From assembly GCA_002471805.1 (NCBI GenBank), contig DKQR01000084.1, forward strand, positions 1-18,023: a DNA stretch of 18,023 nt. Direction: 5' to 3'. The notes beneath the pieces are model-generated. The model was given only the letters and a program-made list of their open reading frames with translations, made no database searches and was not told the DNA's origin. Position 1 is the stretch's first letter, and each line of letters starts with the position of its first letter. The position numbers and the translations under genes are program-made. The DNA comes from Fidelibacterota bacterium UBA7303. Lineage in GTDB: Bacteria; Fidelibacterota; Marinisomatia; Marinisomatales; UBA1611. This document shows positions 7,699-15,389 of this stretch, in pieces.

Positions 7699-8478
7699 CT
7701 ATTTAGCAGTTATAATATTAAACGTTTTATCTACAGCGTCAATGTCACCGGCAATTAGCCCCGGTTCAATCAACGTCCTTTCCTGATTGAAACTAACATG
7801 ATTCCCTTTTAGGTCAATCAGCTTTCCCCCGGCTTCATTAATAATACAATTTCCGGCGCAAATGTCCCATTCGTTTTTCGGGCGCAACGAAGCGAATATA
7901 TCTGCTTTACCTGCTGCAGTGAGTCCAAGTTTGTATGCGACCGAACCTATGGCTCGAAGTTCGCCGAACGTTTCATGGTAAGGATCCCAGAGTCCACGGC
8001 GAGTTTCGGAACGACTATTGAGAATTACCATTTCCCCAATATCATCTTTCGTGGTGCACTGTATTAATTCTCCATCGAGTTGGGACCCTTCACCTTGTGC
8101 AGCCGAAAATATTTCTTCGGTTACCGGGTTGTATAAAACACCAACGATGGGGTTTCCATTTTCGACTAAAGCAATACTCACCACAAAGTGTGGGACACCT
8201 TCTATGAATTCTTTGGTTCCATCCAGCGGATCCACCACCCACACCCGCTCTTTGGTCAGCCTTTCCGGTGAATCTACTGTTTCTTCGGAGAGCCAACCAT
8301 ATTCTGGTCGCGCTTCGGTCAGAATTTCTTTCAGGCGCGTATCCGCTGCATTGTCAGCCGTGGTGACCGGATTGTGGTAGCCTTTATCCTTGATTTCATA
8401 ATCAGCTTTATAATAATTCAGGATCAACTCGCCGGCTTCAATGGCAGCTCCTTTAGCTAAAATCAAATCAGATTTCAT
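7699..8478 (-). CDS. cysQ: 3'(2'),5'-bisphosphate nucleotidase / inositol monophosphatase family (CysQ-like)
   Basis: A 259-residue Mg-dependent, Li-sensitive-type phosphatase. CysQ removes the 3'-phosphate of adenosine 3',5'-bisphosphate, a by-product of sulfate assimilation and of phosphopantetheine transfer. The metal-site motifs are present: Glu66 in WLSEET (63-68), DPLDGTKEF (83-91) and WDICAG (204-209). The KEF after DPLDGT is typical of the CysQ branch rather than plain inositol monophosphatases, which usually read DPLDGTxNF. The length matches CysQ (about 246-260). No Shine-Dalgarno is visible before the ATG. It follows the DUF2461 gene by 55 bp and nearly abuts thyX. An inositol or fructose-1,6-bisphosphate substrate remains possible. 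Confidence 0.85.
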   Translation of the reverse strand: MKSDLILAKGAAIEAGELILNYYKADYEIKDKGYHNPVTTADNAADTRLKEILTEARPEYGWLSEETVDSPERLTKERVWVVDPLDGTKEFIEGVPHFVVSIALVENGNPIVGVLYNPVTEEIFSAAQGEGSQLDGELIQCTTKDDIGEMVILNSRSETRRGLWDPYHETFGELRAIGSVAYKLGLTAAGKADIFASLRPKNEWDICAGNCIINEAGGKLIDLKGNHVSFNQERTLIEPGLIAGDIDAVDKTFNIITAK

Positions 8479-8533
8479 GGGGTGAAAGTTAGGAGCAAAA
8501 GTTTTCTAGTTTTTAACTATTAAATTGACTGTT

Positions 8534-9193
8534 TCAACGAGAAATTGCTTTGCGCAGAAAACCGATGAATTCCGCCATATTTCCATATATCCCGTGACCA
8601 ATATCCAGACATTGGTCTGATTTCAGATCATCTTCTATTATCCGCTTTCTTACAATAAAATCCTTATATCTTAGCCATTGGATCTGCGGATGATCTTTCG
8701 AATAACCCTTTGGAGCCACTTTAAGCCTATCACCCCCAAGACCGCCGAATGTATCCGCAAATCCCTGATTTTCTATAATCCTTTTGAATTGTTCGGGCCA
8801 ACAGGTAATATAATCACGGATCGCCGCCAGCGTCACTTTATCTGGGTGCCACACACCCCCGGCAAAATAAGAATTTCCCGGTGCCACATGAACATAGTAT
8901 CCCGCACCCATACGCTTTCTTCCTCCAGGATTCATGCTGGCCCCAAACCATGGTTTATAAGGTGTCTTATCCTTGGCAAAACGAATATCCCGATAAATCC
9001 GGAACAAGCAGTCCTTAGGGTCGGTACCAATCATATCTGCATCAAATTCTGAAATTCGAAATAGGAGCATGGCTACAAAATCGATGAAATTCTGCTGGGC
9101 ATCCTTAAACCAGCCCTTATTGGCATGATACCACTCCCGGCGATTGTTCATTTTAAGGTCCGCCAGAAAATCAAATGTGGATTGGTCAATCAT
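8534..9193 (-). CDS. DUF2461 domain protein (TIGR02453 family)
   Basis: A 219-residue protein covering the whole DUF2461 domain. Recognisable stretches are FLADLKMNNRREWYHANK (9-26), the central FRIYRDIRFAKDKTPYK (64-80) and YYVHVAPGNSYFAGGVW (98-114). Family members are widespread and of unknown biochemical function. There is no signal peptide or membrane segment, so it is probably cytoplasmic. Its ATG overlaps the stop of the upstream methyltransferase gene (ATGA arrangement, 4 bp), implying translational coupling. Confidence 0.88.
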   Translation of the reverse strand: MIDQSTFDFLADLKMNNRREWYHANKGWFKDAQQNFIDFVAMLLFRISEFDADMIGTDPKDCLFRIYRDIRFAKDKTPYKPWFGASMNPGGRKRMGAGYYVHVAPGNSYFAGGVWHPDKVTLAAIRDYITCWPEQFKRIIENQGFADTFGGLGGDRLKVAPKGYSKDHPQIQWLRYKDFIVRKRIIEDDLKSDQCLDIGHGIYGNMAEFIGFLRKAISR

Positions 9194-9789
9194 CGTTTTT
9201 TAAATATAATGAGTTTTTCACGATTCTTCCGGGGTTGAACTGATATTTCTGGAAATTCTTCCCTCTCAATAATCCAACCATTTTTAAAAATGGATTTCAC
9301 CTCGTCAACAGTTGTTCCCCATGGTGGACCCCCATCTGTGATTATCTTATCCAAGGGAAACCACAGACCGATTAATTTCCCGCCTGGTTTTATAATTTTG
9401 CACATTAATCTTTCGTATTCCTGCCGCCGATTTGGGTTGATGGCACAAAAACAGGTTTGCTCAATCACATAGTCAAAAACATTGTCGTAATTCGGTGTCA
9501 GGGAAAAAATATCAGACCGGAGTATCTGGACATCCGCATTTTCTTTTTCAGATTTTGCAGCCAACGCTTTTACTGCGGATGCTGCAAAATCGACTCCTGT
9601 AACCTCAAATCCCCTATGGGCAAACATGACCGCATCATGCCCAGATCCACATCCAGCGATACATACCTTTCCGGGAATTAATTCATTAGCAATAGATTCA
9701 AAAACTGGTGTTACACCGCCCAAGTCCCATCCGGCATCATCAGCCAGGTATATATCTTCCCAAAATTGGGATCTATCTTCCTTATACAT
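9190..9789 (-). CDS. TPMT-like class I SAM-dependent methyltransferase
   Basis: A 199-residue Rossmann-fold methyltransferase of the thiopurine S-methyltransferase family. The family signature WDLGGVTPVF (21-30) lies N-terminal to SAM motif I, AGCGSGHD (45-52), with the acidic Asp67 at the end of strand 2 (VTGVDF). Motif EQTCFCAINPNRR (110-122) is typical of the TPMT branch, as is GPPWG (154-158). Bacterial members methylate selenium, tellurium or thiol compounds, or act on other small molecules; the substrate cannot be deduced. The start overlaps the peptidase E stop by 1 bp (TAATG), and the stop overlaps the DUF2461 start. Confidence 0.87.
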   Translation of the reverse strand: MYKEDRSQFWEDIYLADDAGWDLGGVTPVFESIANELIPGKVCIAGCGSGHDAVMFAHRGFEVTGVDFAASAVKALAAKSEKENADVQILRSDIFSLTPNYDNVFDYVIEQTCFCAINPNRRQEYERLMCKIIKPGGKLIGLWFPLDKIITDGGPPWGTTVDEVKSIFKNGWIIEREEFPEISVQPRKNREKLIIFKKR

Positions 9790-10484
9790 TACAATATTTT
9801 CATATCCATCCGTTTTTCCACCACCTGATCATCTTTGAGAAATACTTTATAAACATGGGAATCAGGATAAAATTGAATAGATTTTGAATATTTTCCTTCC
9901 TTGAAATGAACAGCTGCGCCGCCATCTATGGCATATCCAGGCATGGATTTCCCTTTTTTTATAAATTCATGCACACTGGAACGTCGATCCACTTCTTCCT
10001 GGTAGTGGGGGCAGCACATTCCTGGAAGAAATCCCAAACATTCCATCACATTCAAATTGCTGACCCAAGAATCTGTTATGCCCTGCTCAAACCAGCAAAT
10101 TGCTCCAGCACTTACACCGCACAGAATTTTCCCTTTATTATATGCTTTGTAAAGGAGTTTATCCAGTTTCCATCCCTTCCATACCGCCAGCATGCTTTTG
10201 GTATTTCCTCCGCCTACATAAATCACATCTGCTTTATTAATAATGCCGTCCAGTCTTGGAGTTCGTTCAAATAGAGTGACATGGTTTGGTTCACAGTTCA
10301 GACTGGAAAAACATGTATAAAAATTGACAATATAACTTTTATCTTCTGCACTGGCTGTAGGTAGAAAAAGAATGTTTGGACTTTCTTTTCCAGTTTGACC
10401 CAGAATATATTTTTCAATTTTATTATGCTTGGGGTTGCGGCCGAAACCGCCACCGCCTATAGCAATAATATGCCTTATGTTCAT
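9789..10484 (-). CDS. Peptidase E-like S51 family hydrolase
   Basis: A 231-residue S51 (class I glutamine amidotransferase-like) serine hydrolase. Motifs are AIGGGGFG (8-15), LPTAS (41-45), YVGGGNT (89-95), the nucleophile elbow GVSAGAICWF with Ser125 (123-132), and CCPHYQ with His160 (157-162). Salmonella PepE cleaves Asp-X dipeptides; other S51 members are cyanophycinase-like or of unknown specificity. It is the first gene of the six-gene minus-strand run that ends with radC. Only a weak Shine-Dalgarno (TGAGAAA) is seen before the ATG. Family assignment is firm; the dipeptidase activity is inferred. Confidence 0.87.
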   Translation of the reverse strand: MNIRHIIAIGGGGFGRNPKHNKIEKYILGQTGKESPNILFLPTASAEDKSYIVNFYTCFSSLNCEPNHVTLFERTPRLDGIINKADVIYVGGGNTKSMLAVWKGWKLDKLLYKAYNKGKILCGVSAGAICWFEQGITDSWVSNLNVMECLGFLPGMCCPHYQEEVDRRSSVHEFIKKGKSMPGYAIDGGAAVHFKEGKYSKSIQFYPDSHVYKVFLKDDQVVEKRMDMKIL

Positions 10485-10842
10485 GATTTCTCAGATAAGT
10501 TTAACATGGGATATATCTGCAGCCTGAAAAAAGACGACTGTTTGATCCAATCTGTCTGAAAAGAATTTAAGCAGAAAACCACGTGTTATAGTTCTTGAAT
10601 AAAACGGTCATATCACTGTATCTTCCAGCCAGTTAGGGACAACGAAGGATTATAAAGTTTTAATCTTTTCTGGCGATTTCGACAATTTTTTTATCACCCT
10701 GTACTGGGCCATAAATTTTCCTTCCTTCCGAATCCCTCGGAAATAAAACATCCTCATCAATCCGTTTGATTAGATATCGGATTCCTTAGGTCCGGGTATC
10801 TACGTTTCTTGCCGGTGGATGTACAGTATACAGGTGTATAAT
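10485..10842. promoter_or_regulatory. Divergent intergenic region between the S51 hydrolase and RNase G
   Basis: This 358-bp gap holds no intact gene. It must contain the promoters for the minus-strand run and for the RNase G unit, though I cannot assign boxes confidently. Toward RNase G there are inverted repeats at 10726-10742 (6-bp stem, 5-nt loop), 10759-10783 (6-bp stem) and 10773-10800 (9-bp stem with one bulge). The last two share the segment 10778-10781. On the minus strand, 10660-10785 is an open 41-codon stretch without ATG, GTG or TTG. No tRNA or known RNA family was recognised. Confidence 0.5.
10773..10800 (+). promoter_or_regulatory. Candidate leader hairpin upstream of RNase G
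   Basis: GATATCGGA (10773-10781) can pair with TCCGGGTATC (10791-10800) as nine pairs, including one G-U, with one bulged G and a 9-nt loop. It lies 42 nt before the RNase G start. The CGGA part could instead pair with AATCCG at 10759-10764. E. coli RNase E controls its own mRNA through leader hairpins. A similar role here is only a suggestion, because the transcription start is unknown. Confidence 0.35.
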
Positions 10843-12393
10843 ATGAAGAAAGAAATCTTTATTAATGAAAGCATGGGTGAAACCCGGATTGCCATTCAGG
10901 AAGATAGTAAACTGGTGGAGGTTTACGTTGAGCAACAAGATAATCAACGTATGGTGGGCAATGTCTATAAAGGAAAAGTTGAAAACGTCCTGCCGGGAAT
11001 GCAGGCCGCCTTTGTGGATATTGGCTATGAATTGAATGCTTTTCTCCCATTTTCAGAAATTGGCAATAGTGATTATATCCTTGAAGAAAGCAGCAATAAC
11101 CGCAACCGAGGTAGCAGTAAACATAGCAGGAAGATTGAAAATATTGAAGTTGACCTGAAAACAAATCAGGAAATCTTTGTCCAGGTTATCAAAGAACCCT
11201 TTGCCGGAAAAGGCCCTCGGGTTACTACAGAAGTAGCGCTACCAGGCCGTCTACTGGTTCTGGTCCCCAATGCAAATTATATCGGTATCTCCAAAAAGAT
11301 CTGGGACAAGTTTGAACGTCGGCGATTAAAAAAAATCGCCCAGCGCTTGCGCACGGATGACGCGGGTGTAATTATACGTACTGTGGCAGAAGGAAAAAGC
11401 GAGGAACATATTGAAAATGATTTTAACATTTTACTAGATAACTGGCAGAAGATAAAAAATAAGTCAGAAAGAGAAGAAGCACCCATCCTGGTTTATGAAG
11501 ACTTGGAAACCGCTTCTAGTGTGGTCCGGGATCTGCTTACCCTGGATGTGGAAAAAATAATCATCGATTCCAAGCGTCTGTATCGCAAGACCCAGCGCTA
11601 CCTGGAGGATGTATCCCCCAGTCTACTGGAACGGCTGGAGTTATATAAATTAAAAGCTCCTCTTTTTGAAAGTTTTGGTATCGAATCGGAAATAGAAAAA
11701 CTGATGCGTTCCAAAGCCTGGCTGAAAAGTGGTGCCTACCTGATCATTGAAAAAACAGAAGCAATGGTCGTCGTTGATGTGAATAGCGGCCGATTTGTGG
11801 GTAAAAAAATGCACGAGGAGAATTCCCTTAAGATCAACATGGAGGCAGCCCGGGAGGTCGCACGGCAGTTACGCCTCCGTGATCTATCAGGATTGATCGT
11901 GATCGATTTTATTGATATGCAACTCGAGGAGAATCGCAAAAAGGTCTATCATGAATTGCGCAAGGAATTGAAGAAAGACCGGGCCAAGGTAGCAGTGGCT
12001 CCCATCACCGAGTTTGGCCTATTGGAAATGACGCGGCAGCGAATCCGGGTCAGCCTGCTGGATTCCATGAGTGAAGAATGCCCCGCATGCCATGGGTCAG
12101 GACGAATTATTTCACAGGAAACGCTGGTCACTCGGCTAGATCACTGGCTGCGCCGCTATAAAAGCAAACATCGCTCCCTGCGTCTTAAACTTCAGCTTCA
12201 TCCTGAAAATTCCAGATATTTAAACGGCGAGAAAAAACATATTCTAAGAGGGCTAATGTGGCAGAATTTCGTTCATTTGAAGATTGAGGAAAATAGCGAA
12301 CTCCGTAGAGGTGAATTCAGATTTTTACGGACCAAAGATGGTACAGATGTGACCCAGGAGATGAATCTTGATAAGGAAAATGTAGCCTCTTAA
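10843..12393 (+). CDS. rng: Ribonuclease G/E
   Basis: A 516-residue endoribonuclease of the RNase E/G family, close to RNase G length and without the long RNase E scaffold tail. It processes rRNA precursors and initiates mRNA decay. From the chosen start, the S1 domain spans about residues 36-125, interrupted by a polar Ser/Asn/Arg-rich loop near 75-100. The DNase I-like catalytic part has MVVVDVNSGRFVGK (Asp312) and LIVIDFIDM (Asp355), equivalent to the E. coli RNase E catalytic aspartates. The zinc-link motif CPACHG is at 413-418. I prefer the ATG at 10843 because AGGTG ends 6 nt upstream and the protein then begins MKKEIFINES, as in relatives; the ATG at 10819 would add eight atypical residues. 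rplU follows after 26 bp. Confidence 0.95.
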   Translation: MKKEIFINESMGETRIAIQEDSKLVEVYVEQQDNQRMVGNVYKGKVENVLPGMQAAFVDIGYELNAFLPFSEIGNSDYILEESSNNRNRGSSKHSRKIENIEVDLKTNQEIFVQVIKEPFAGKGPRVTTEVALPGRLLVLVPNANYIGISKKIWDKFERRRLKKIAQRLRTDDAGVIIRTVAEGKSEEHIENDFNILLDNWQKIKNKSEREEAPILVYEDLETASSVVRDLLTLDVEKIIIDSKRLYRKTQRYLEDVSPSLLERLELYKLKAPLFESFGIESEIEKLMRSKAWLKSGAYLIIEKTEAMVVVDVNSGRFVGKKMHEENSLKINMEAAREVARQLRLRDLSGLIVIDFIDMQLEENRKKVYHELRKELKKDRAKVAVAPITEFGLLEMTRQRIRVSLLDSMSEECPACHGSGRIISQETLVTRLDHWLRRYKSKHRSLRLKLQLHPENSRYLNGEKKHILRGLMWQNFVHLKIEENSELRRGEFRFLRTKDGTDVTQEMNLDKENVAS

Positions 12394-12419
12394 TTTCCGC
12401 GGCTTTTTGGAGAATGAAA

Positions 12420-12800
12420 ATGTACGCAATTGTCAATATATCTGGGAAACAGTACAAAGCCACTGAAGGTGCCAGGCTTCGTGTACCCCGCCAATCAGGA
12501 GATTCAGGGGCAAAACTGTCTTTTGATGATATCCTTCTAATTAGTAATAGCGACAGCACTCAGGTAGGGAAACCCAATGTTTCTGGCGCGAAGGTAACGG
12601 CAACAATCCTGAACCACGGGCGGGAACGTAAAATTCTTGTCTATAAGAAAAAACGCCGCAAAGGCTATCAGCGCAAGAATGGTCATCGTCAATGGTACAC
12701 AGAATTAGAAGTTCAAAAAATTCAACTGTCTACGACAAAGAAAAAAGCAGCCCCTAAAAAGACTGCTAAACCAAAACCCGCAGCAAAAGAAAAGGAATAA
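12420..12800 (+). CDS. rplU: 50S ribosomal protein L21
   Basis: Large-subunit protein L21, which binds 23S rRNA and neighbours L20. It begins MYAIVNISGKQYKATEG, the standard N-terminus. It contains the conserved KKRRKGYQRKNGHRQ segment at about 77-91. The ATG at 12420 is chosen because GGAGA (12409-12413) lies 6 nt upstream; the in-frame ATG at 12414 directly abuts that site. The core ends near residue 105. About 20 further residues form a Lys/Ala/Pro-rich basic tail, as seen in some lineages. rpmA follows after 3 bp. Confidence 0.97.
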   Translation: MYAIVNISGKQYKATEGARLRVPRQSGDSGAKLSFDDILLISNSDSTQVGKPNVSGAKVTATILNHGRERKILVYKKKRRKGYQRKNGHRQWYTELEVQKIQLSTTKKKAAPKKTAKPKPAAKEKE

Positions 12801-12803
12801 ATC

Positions 12804-13055
12804 ATGGCACATAAAAAAGGTCAGGGTAGTTCCCGCAATGGTCGCGATTCAAATGCAAAATATCTGGGGCTGAAAGTTGGTGATGGGCAATCTGTTCTGG
12901 CCGGAACCATTATCCTGAAACAGCGCGGTACTAAAATCCATCCCGGTGTTAATGTACGTCGCGCCAATGATGATTCTCTGTTTGCCACCGCGGACGGTAT
13001 TGTCCGTTTTGGCCGCAAAGGCCGTGATCGAAAACTGGTCAGCGTAGAAACCTAA
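12804..13055 (+). CDS. rpmA: 50S ribosomal protein L27
   Basis: An 83-residue L27 whose flexible N-terminus reaches the peptidyl transferase centre. It starts MAHKKGQGSSRNGRDSN, the canonical form, with no cleavable Firmicutes-type N-terminal extension. GTKIHPGVNVRRANDDSLFA (43-62) is the conserved core. AAAAGGAA before the start serves as the ribosome binding site. It sits 3 bp after rplU and is closed by the terminator at 13064-13088, so rng-rplU-rpmA look like one transcription unit. Confidence 0.98.
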   Translation: MAHKKGQGSSRNGRDSNAKYLGLKVGDGQSVLAGTIILKQRGTKIHPGVNVRRANDDSLFATADGIVRFGRKGRDRKLVSVET

Positions 13056-13063
13056 GTTTAAAT

Positions 13064-13088
13064 AACCCCCCATATGTGGGGGTTTTTT
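13064..13088 (+). terminator. Rho-independent terminator after rpmA
   Basis: AACCCCC (13064-13070) pairs with GGGGGTT (13078-13084) across a 7-nt loop, followed by a run of six T (13083-13088). It lies between rpmA and the mdh ribosome binding site, so mdh probably has its own promoter or depends on read-through. Confidence 0.92.
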
Positions 13089-13110
13089 ATTTTCATAAAA
13101 AGGAGACTTT

Positions 13111-14046
13111 ATGGCTCGTAAAAAAATAGCACTTATCGGTGGTGGACAGATTGGCGGTAACCTGGCGCTGCTGGCCGCACAAAAAGAATTGGGCGACGTT
13201 ATCATCTTCGATATCCCCAAGGCTGAAGGTATGGTTAAGGGCAAAGCTCTAGATCTGATGCAGCTACGGCCCCATGATGGCTATGATGCAGATATAAGCG
13301 GAACCTCGAACTGGGATGATGTTAAAAACGCAGATGTATTTATTATCACTGCGGGTATTCCCCGAAAGCCGGGTATGAACCGTGAAGACCTGCTGGAGAT
13401 TAACCTGGGCATTATGAAGGATGTAGCTGCTAATATTAAGGAGCAGGCTCCAAATGCTTTTGTGATTGTGATTTCCAATCCCCTGGATGCCATGGTCTAT
13501 GCTTTTTACAAAGTTTCTGGATTCCCAAAGAATCGAGTGGTGGGCATGGCCGGAGCCTTGGACAGCACGCGCTTTAGAACCTTTATTGCTATGGAAACTG
13601 GTTACTCGGTACAGGATGTGACCTGCATGGTTCTGGGAGGACATGGTGATACCATGGTGCCCATATCGCGCTTGGCTACTGTAGGCGGTGTTCCTGTCAC
13701 GGACCTGATTTCATCGGAGCAGCTGAAAAAAATTGAGGATAGAACTCGTGTTGCCGGCGGTGAAATAGTAAAGTTGTTCGGCAATGGCTCTGCCTTCTAT
13801 GCGCCAGCTCAGTCTGCAATTGAAATGGCAGAAGCTTTCCTACGCGATAAAAAACGGGTTATTCCCTGCGCCTCATTGTGTGAAGGTGAATTCGGGATTG
13901 AGGACTACTTTATCGGTGTACCCAGTGTCATTGGAGCCGGCGGAGTGGAAAATATCCTGGAATTTGCCCTTACAGATAAAGAGCAATCCGAATTGAATAA
14001 TACATTGAAAGCAGTCAAAAAAACAGTGGCAGAAACGGACCTGTAG
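13111..14046 (+). CDS. mdh: Malate dehydrogenase (LDH-like MDH)
   Basis: A 311-residue NAD-dependent malate dehydrogenase interconverting malate and oxaloacetate in the TCA cycle. The Rossmann loop is GGGQIGG (10-16), with Asp34 at the end of strand 2 favouring NAD. Substrate-binding arginines are Arg85 and Arg91 (TAGIPRKPGMNRED) and Arg154, and the catalytic pair is Asp151/His178 (GGHGDTMVP, 176-184). Arg85 in the active-site loop, where lactate dehydrogenases have Gln, supports malate specificity. AGGAGA (13101-13106) is a strong Shine-Dalgarno. The gene lies behind the rpmA terminator, and an A/T-rich inverted repeat follows its stop. Confidence 0.97.
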   Translation: MARKKIALIGGGQIGGNLALLAAQKELGDVIIFDIPKAEGMVKGKALDLMQLRPHDGYDADISGTSNWDDVKNADVFIITAGIPRKPGMNREDLLEINLGIMKDVAANIKEQAPNAFVIVISNPLDAMVYAFYKVSGFPKNRVVGMAGALDSTRFRTFIAMETGYSVQDVTCMVLGGHGDTMVPISRLATVGGVPVTDLISSEQLKKIEDRTRVAGGEIVKLFGNGSAFYAPAQSAIEMAEAFLRDKKRVIPCASLCEGEFGIEDYFIGVPSVIGAGGVENILEFALTDKEQSELNNTLKAVKKTVAETDL

Positions 14047-14065
14047 TCTGTAAGAAAATTTCTAC

Positions 14066-14101
14066 TTAAACAATAAGTGTTAAATTTTGTTTATTGTTTA
14101 A
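14066..14101. repeat. Perfect 11-bp inverted repeat after mdh
   Basis: TTAAACAATAA (14066-14076) is exactly repeated in inverse as TTATTGTTTAA (14091-14101), with a 14-nt spacer. It starts 20 bp after the mdh stop and ends 41 bp before the DUF4097 gene. It lacks a G/C-rich stem and a T-run, so it could be a weak terminator, an mRNA 3' end stabiliser or an operator for the downstream gene. Confidence 0.6.
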
Positions 14102-14142
14102 CTTCCTAGAATCATAACTCAAGATTCATTTATTATAGTACT

Positions 14143-15372
14143 ATGTTCCGATTTTTAATCATCCATTGCAGTCTGTTCTTGTTTGCACAAACTGCTGCCG
14201 ATAAACAGAACACTGATATTTTTGTCTATAACGAAAAATATCGTTTTAATACAGTACCGGACAACGGCACCTATATCGTGGAAATCAGGAATTTGGATGG
14301 TAATGTAAATATCCAGGGTCACTTTGGGTCAGGCATGGATGTGAAGGTAACACATCAATTGCACTGGTCCGCACTGCATAACGGCATTACCTCGAAACGG
14401 GAAAATATAATCAATGTCTTTCATAATGAAGAGGACAGCAGGATCAGCATACTTGGCCCGGACGAGGATAAATTTCCGCGCAGGGAATCGACCTTTTTTC
14501 TCAGTGTTCCTATAAATATTAATATGGAGATCGAAACAGAAGGCGGTGATATTCGTGCTGATGAATTGCAGGGCGATATAAAATTGATCACAGCCGGTGG
14601 CAATTTGAATGTTCAGGGTGTCAGAGGTGAAACAGTCCTTCAAAGTTCCGGCGGGGACATAAATATCCAGAATTGCCAGGGCCGATTCCGCGTACACACT
14701 TCTGGCGGCAATATTGAACTATTTGAGAATCAGGGACAGTATAATGTGTCCGCATTAGGTGGCGATATCCGGCTCAGTACCGTAAAAGGCGATGTAGAAT
14801 TGATGACCATGGGTGGATCCATTTTTTTACACAATCTTACCGGAGAAAAATTAAATTGCCGTTCATCTTCCGGCAATATCATCGCGGAAGAAATTAATGG
14901 CAATTTTTTCGGTCAAACCCAGGATGGGAACATTCAGGTTGAATCTCTAAAAGGCTTGTGCAACCTGACCACTGCCAACGGCGATATTAACACTGATTAT
15001 TTGCGAGGCACCCTAGTCCTCGACGCAGCAAACGGAAATATAATCGGCGAAAACATTTTTGGGCCGATCCAGGCCTACACCTCCAGCGGTAATATTGATT
15101 TTAAAATATCCTACGACTCCGGCAGCTCCGACTACAGTATCAGCCTAGAAACCGTTTCAGGTAATATCGATGTATCTGTGCCTAAAAACCTGCCCGTCAC
15201 TATTGAGGCAGAGGTTGAGGGAGGGAAAACCGCTGGAGTCATTAGTTCTGATATCCCCATTGCACTTGAAGATACGGAATCGAAAATTTTCGCTAAAGGG
15301 CAGGTAAACGAAGGTACTATCCCCTTGAATTTATTTACGGGACGGGGCCACATTACCATCAGGGAAAATTAA
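14143..15372 (+). CDS. Secreted DUF4097-type beta-solenoid protein
   Basis: A 409-residue protein with a short signal peptide (MFRFLIIHCSLFLFAQTAAD, cleavage probably near 15-19), so it is exported. No lipobox is evident. Residues about 25-130 form a lead-in beta region. From 134 to about 320 there are eleven repeats beginning [G/S/D/N]-G-[D/N/S]-[I/L], at residues 134, 152, 170, 188, 206, 224, 243, 261, 279, 297 and 315. The spacing is exactly 18 residues except one of 19. Each repeat also has a mid Gly, as expected for one coil of a right-handed beta-helix. A further SGNIDVSV at 339-346 marks a less regular end. This matches DUF4097 (putative adhesin) proteins of unknown function. No membrane anchor, sorting signal or anti-sigma partner is visible nearby. 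No clear Shine-Dalgarno. Confidence 0.85.
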   Translation: MFRFLIIHCSLFLFAQTAADKQNTDIFVYNEKYRFNTVPDNGTYIVEIRNLDGNVNIQGHFGSGMDVKVTHQLHWSALHNGITSKRENIINVFHNEEDSRISILGPDEDKFPRRESTFFLSVPININMEIETEGGDIRADELQGDIKLITAGGNLNVQGVRGETVLQSSGGDINIQNCQGRFRVHTSGGNIELFENQGQYNVSALGGDIRLSTVKGDVELMTMGGSIFLHNLTGEKLNCRSSSGNIIAEEINGNFFGQTQDGNIQVESLKGLCNLTTANGDINTDYLRGTLVLDAANGNIIGENIFGPIQAYTSSGNIDFKISYDSGSSDYSISLETVSGNIDVSVPKNLPVTIEAEVEGGKTAGVISSDIPIALEDTESKIFAKGQVNEGTIPLNLFTGRGHITIREN

Positions 15373-15389
15373 ACAGGCAAGGATGTAGA

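Noticed and set aside
9906..10274. 122-codon open frame on the plus strand opposite the S51 hydrolase gene
   Set aside because: The minus-strand gene carries full catalytic motifs; the opposite frame has none.
10819..10842. Earlier ATG start for RNase G
   Set aside because: It adds eight atypical residues and lacks a properly spaced ribosome binding site, whereas AGGTG fits the ATG at 10843.
12414..12419. Earlier ATG start for rplU
   Set aside because: The GGAGA site directly abuts it, while the ATG at 12420 has 6-nt spacing and gives the standard L21 N-terminus.
13264..13644. 126-codon open frame on the minus strand inside mdh
   Set aside because: It lies wholly within the clearly coding mdh gene on the other strand and shows no recognisable motif; a shadow frame.
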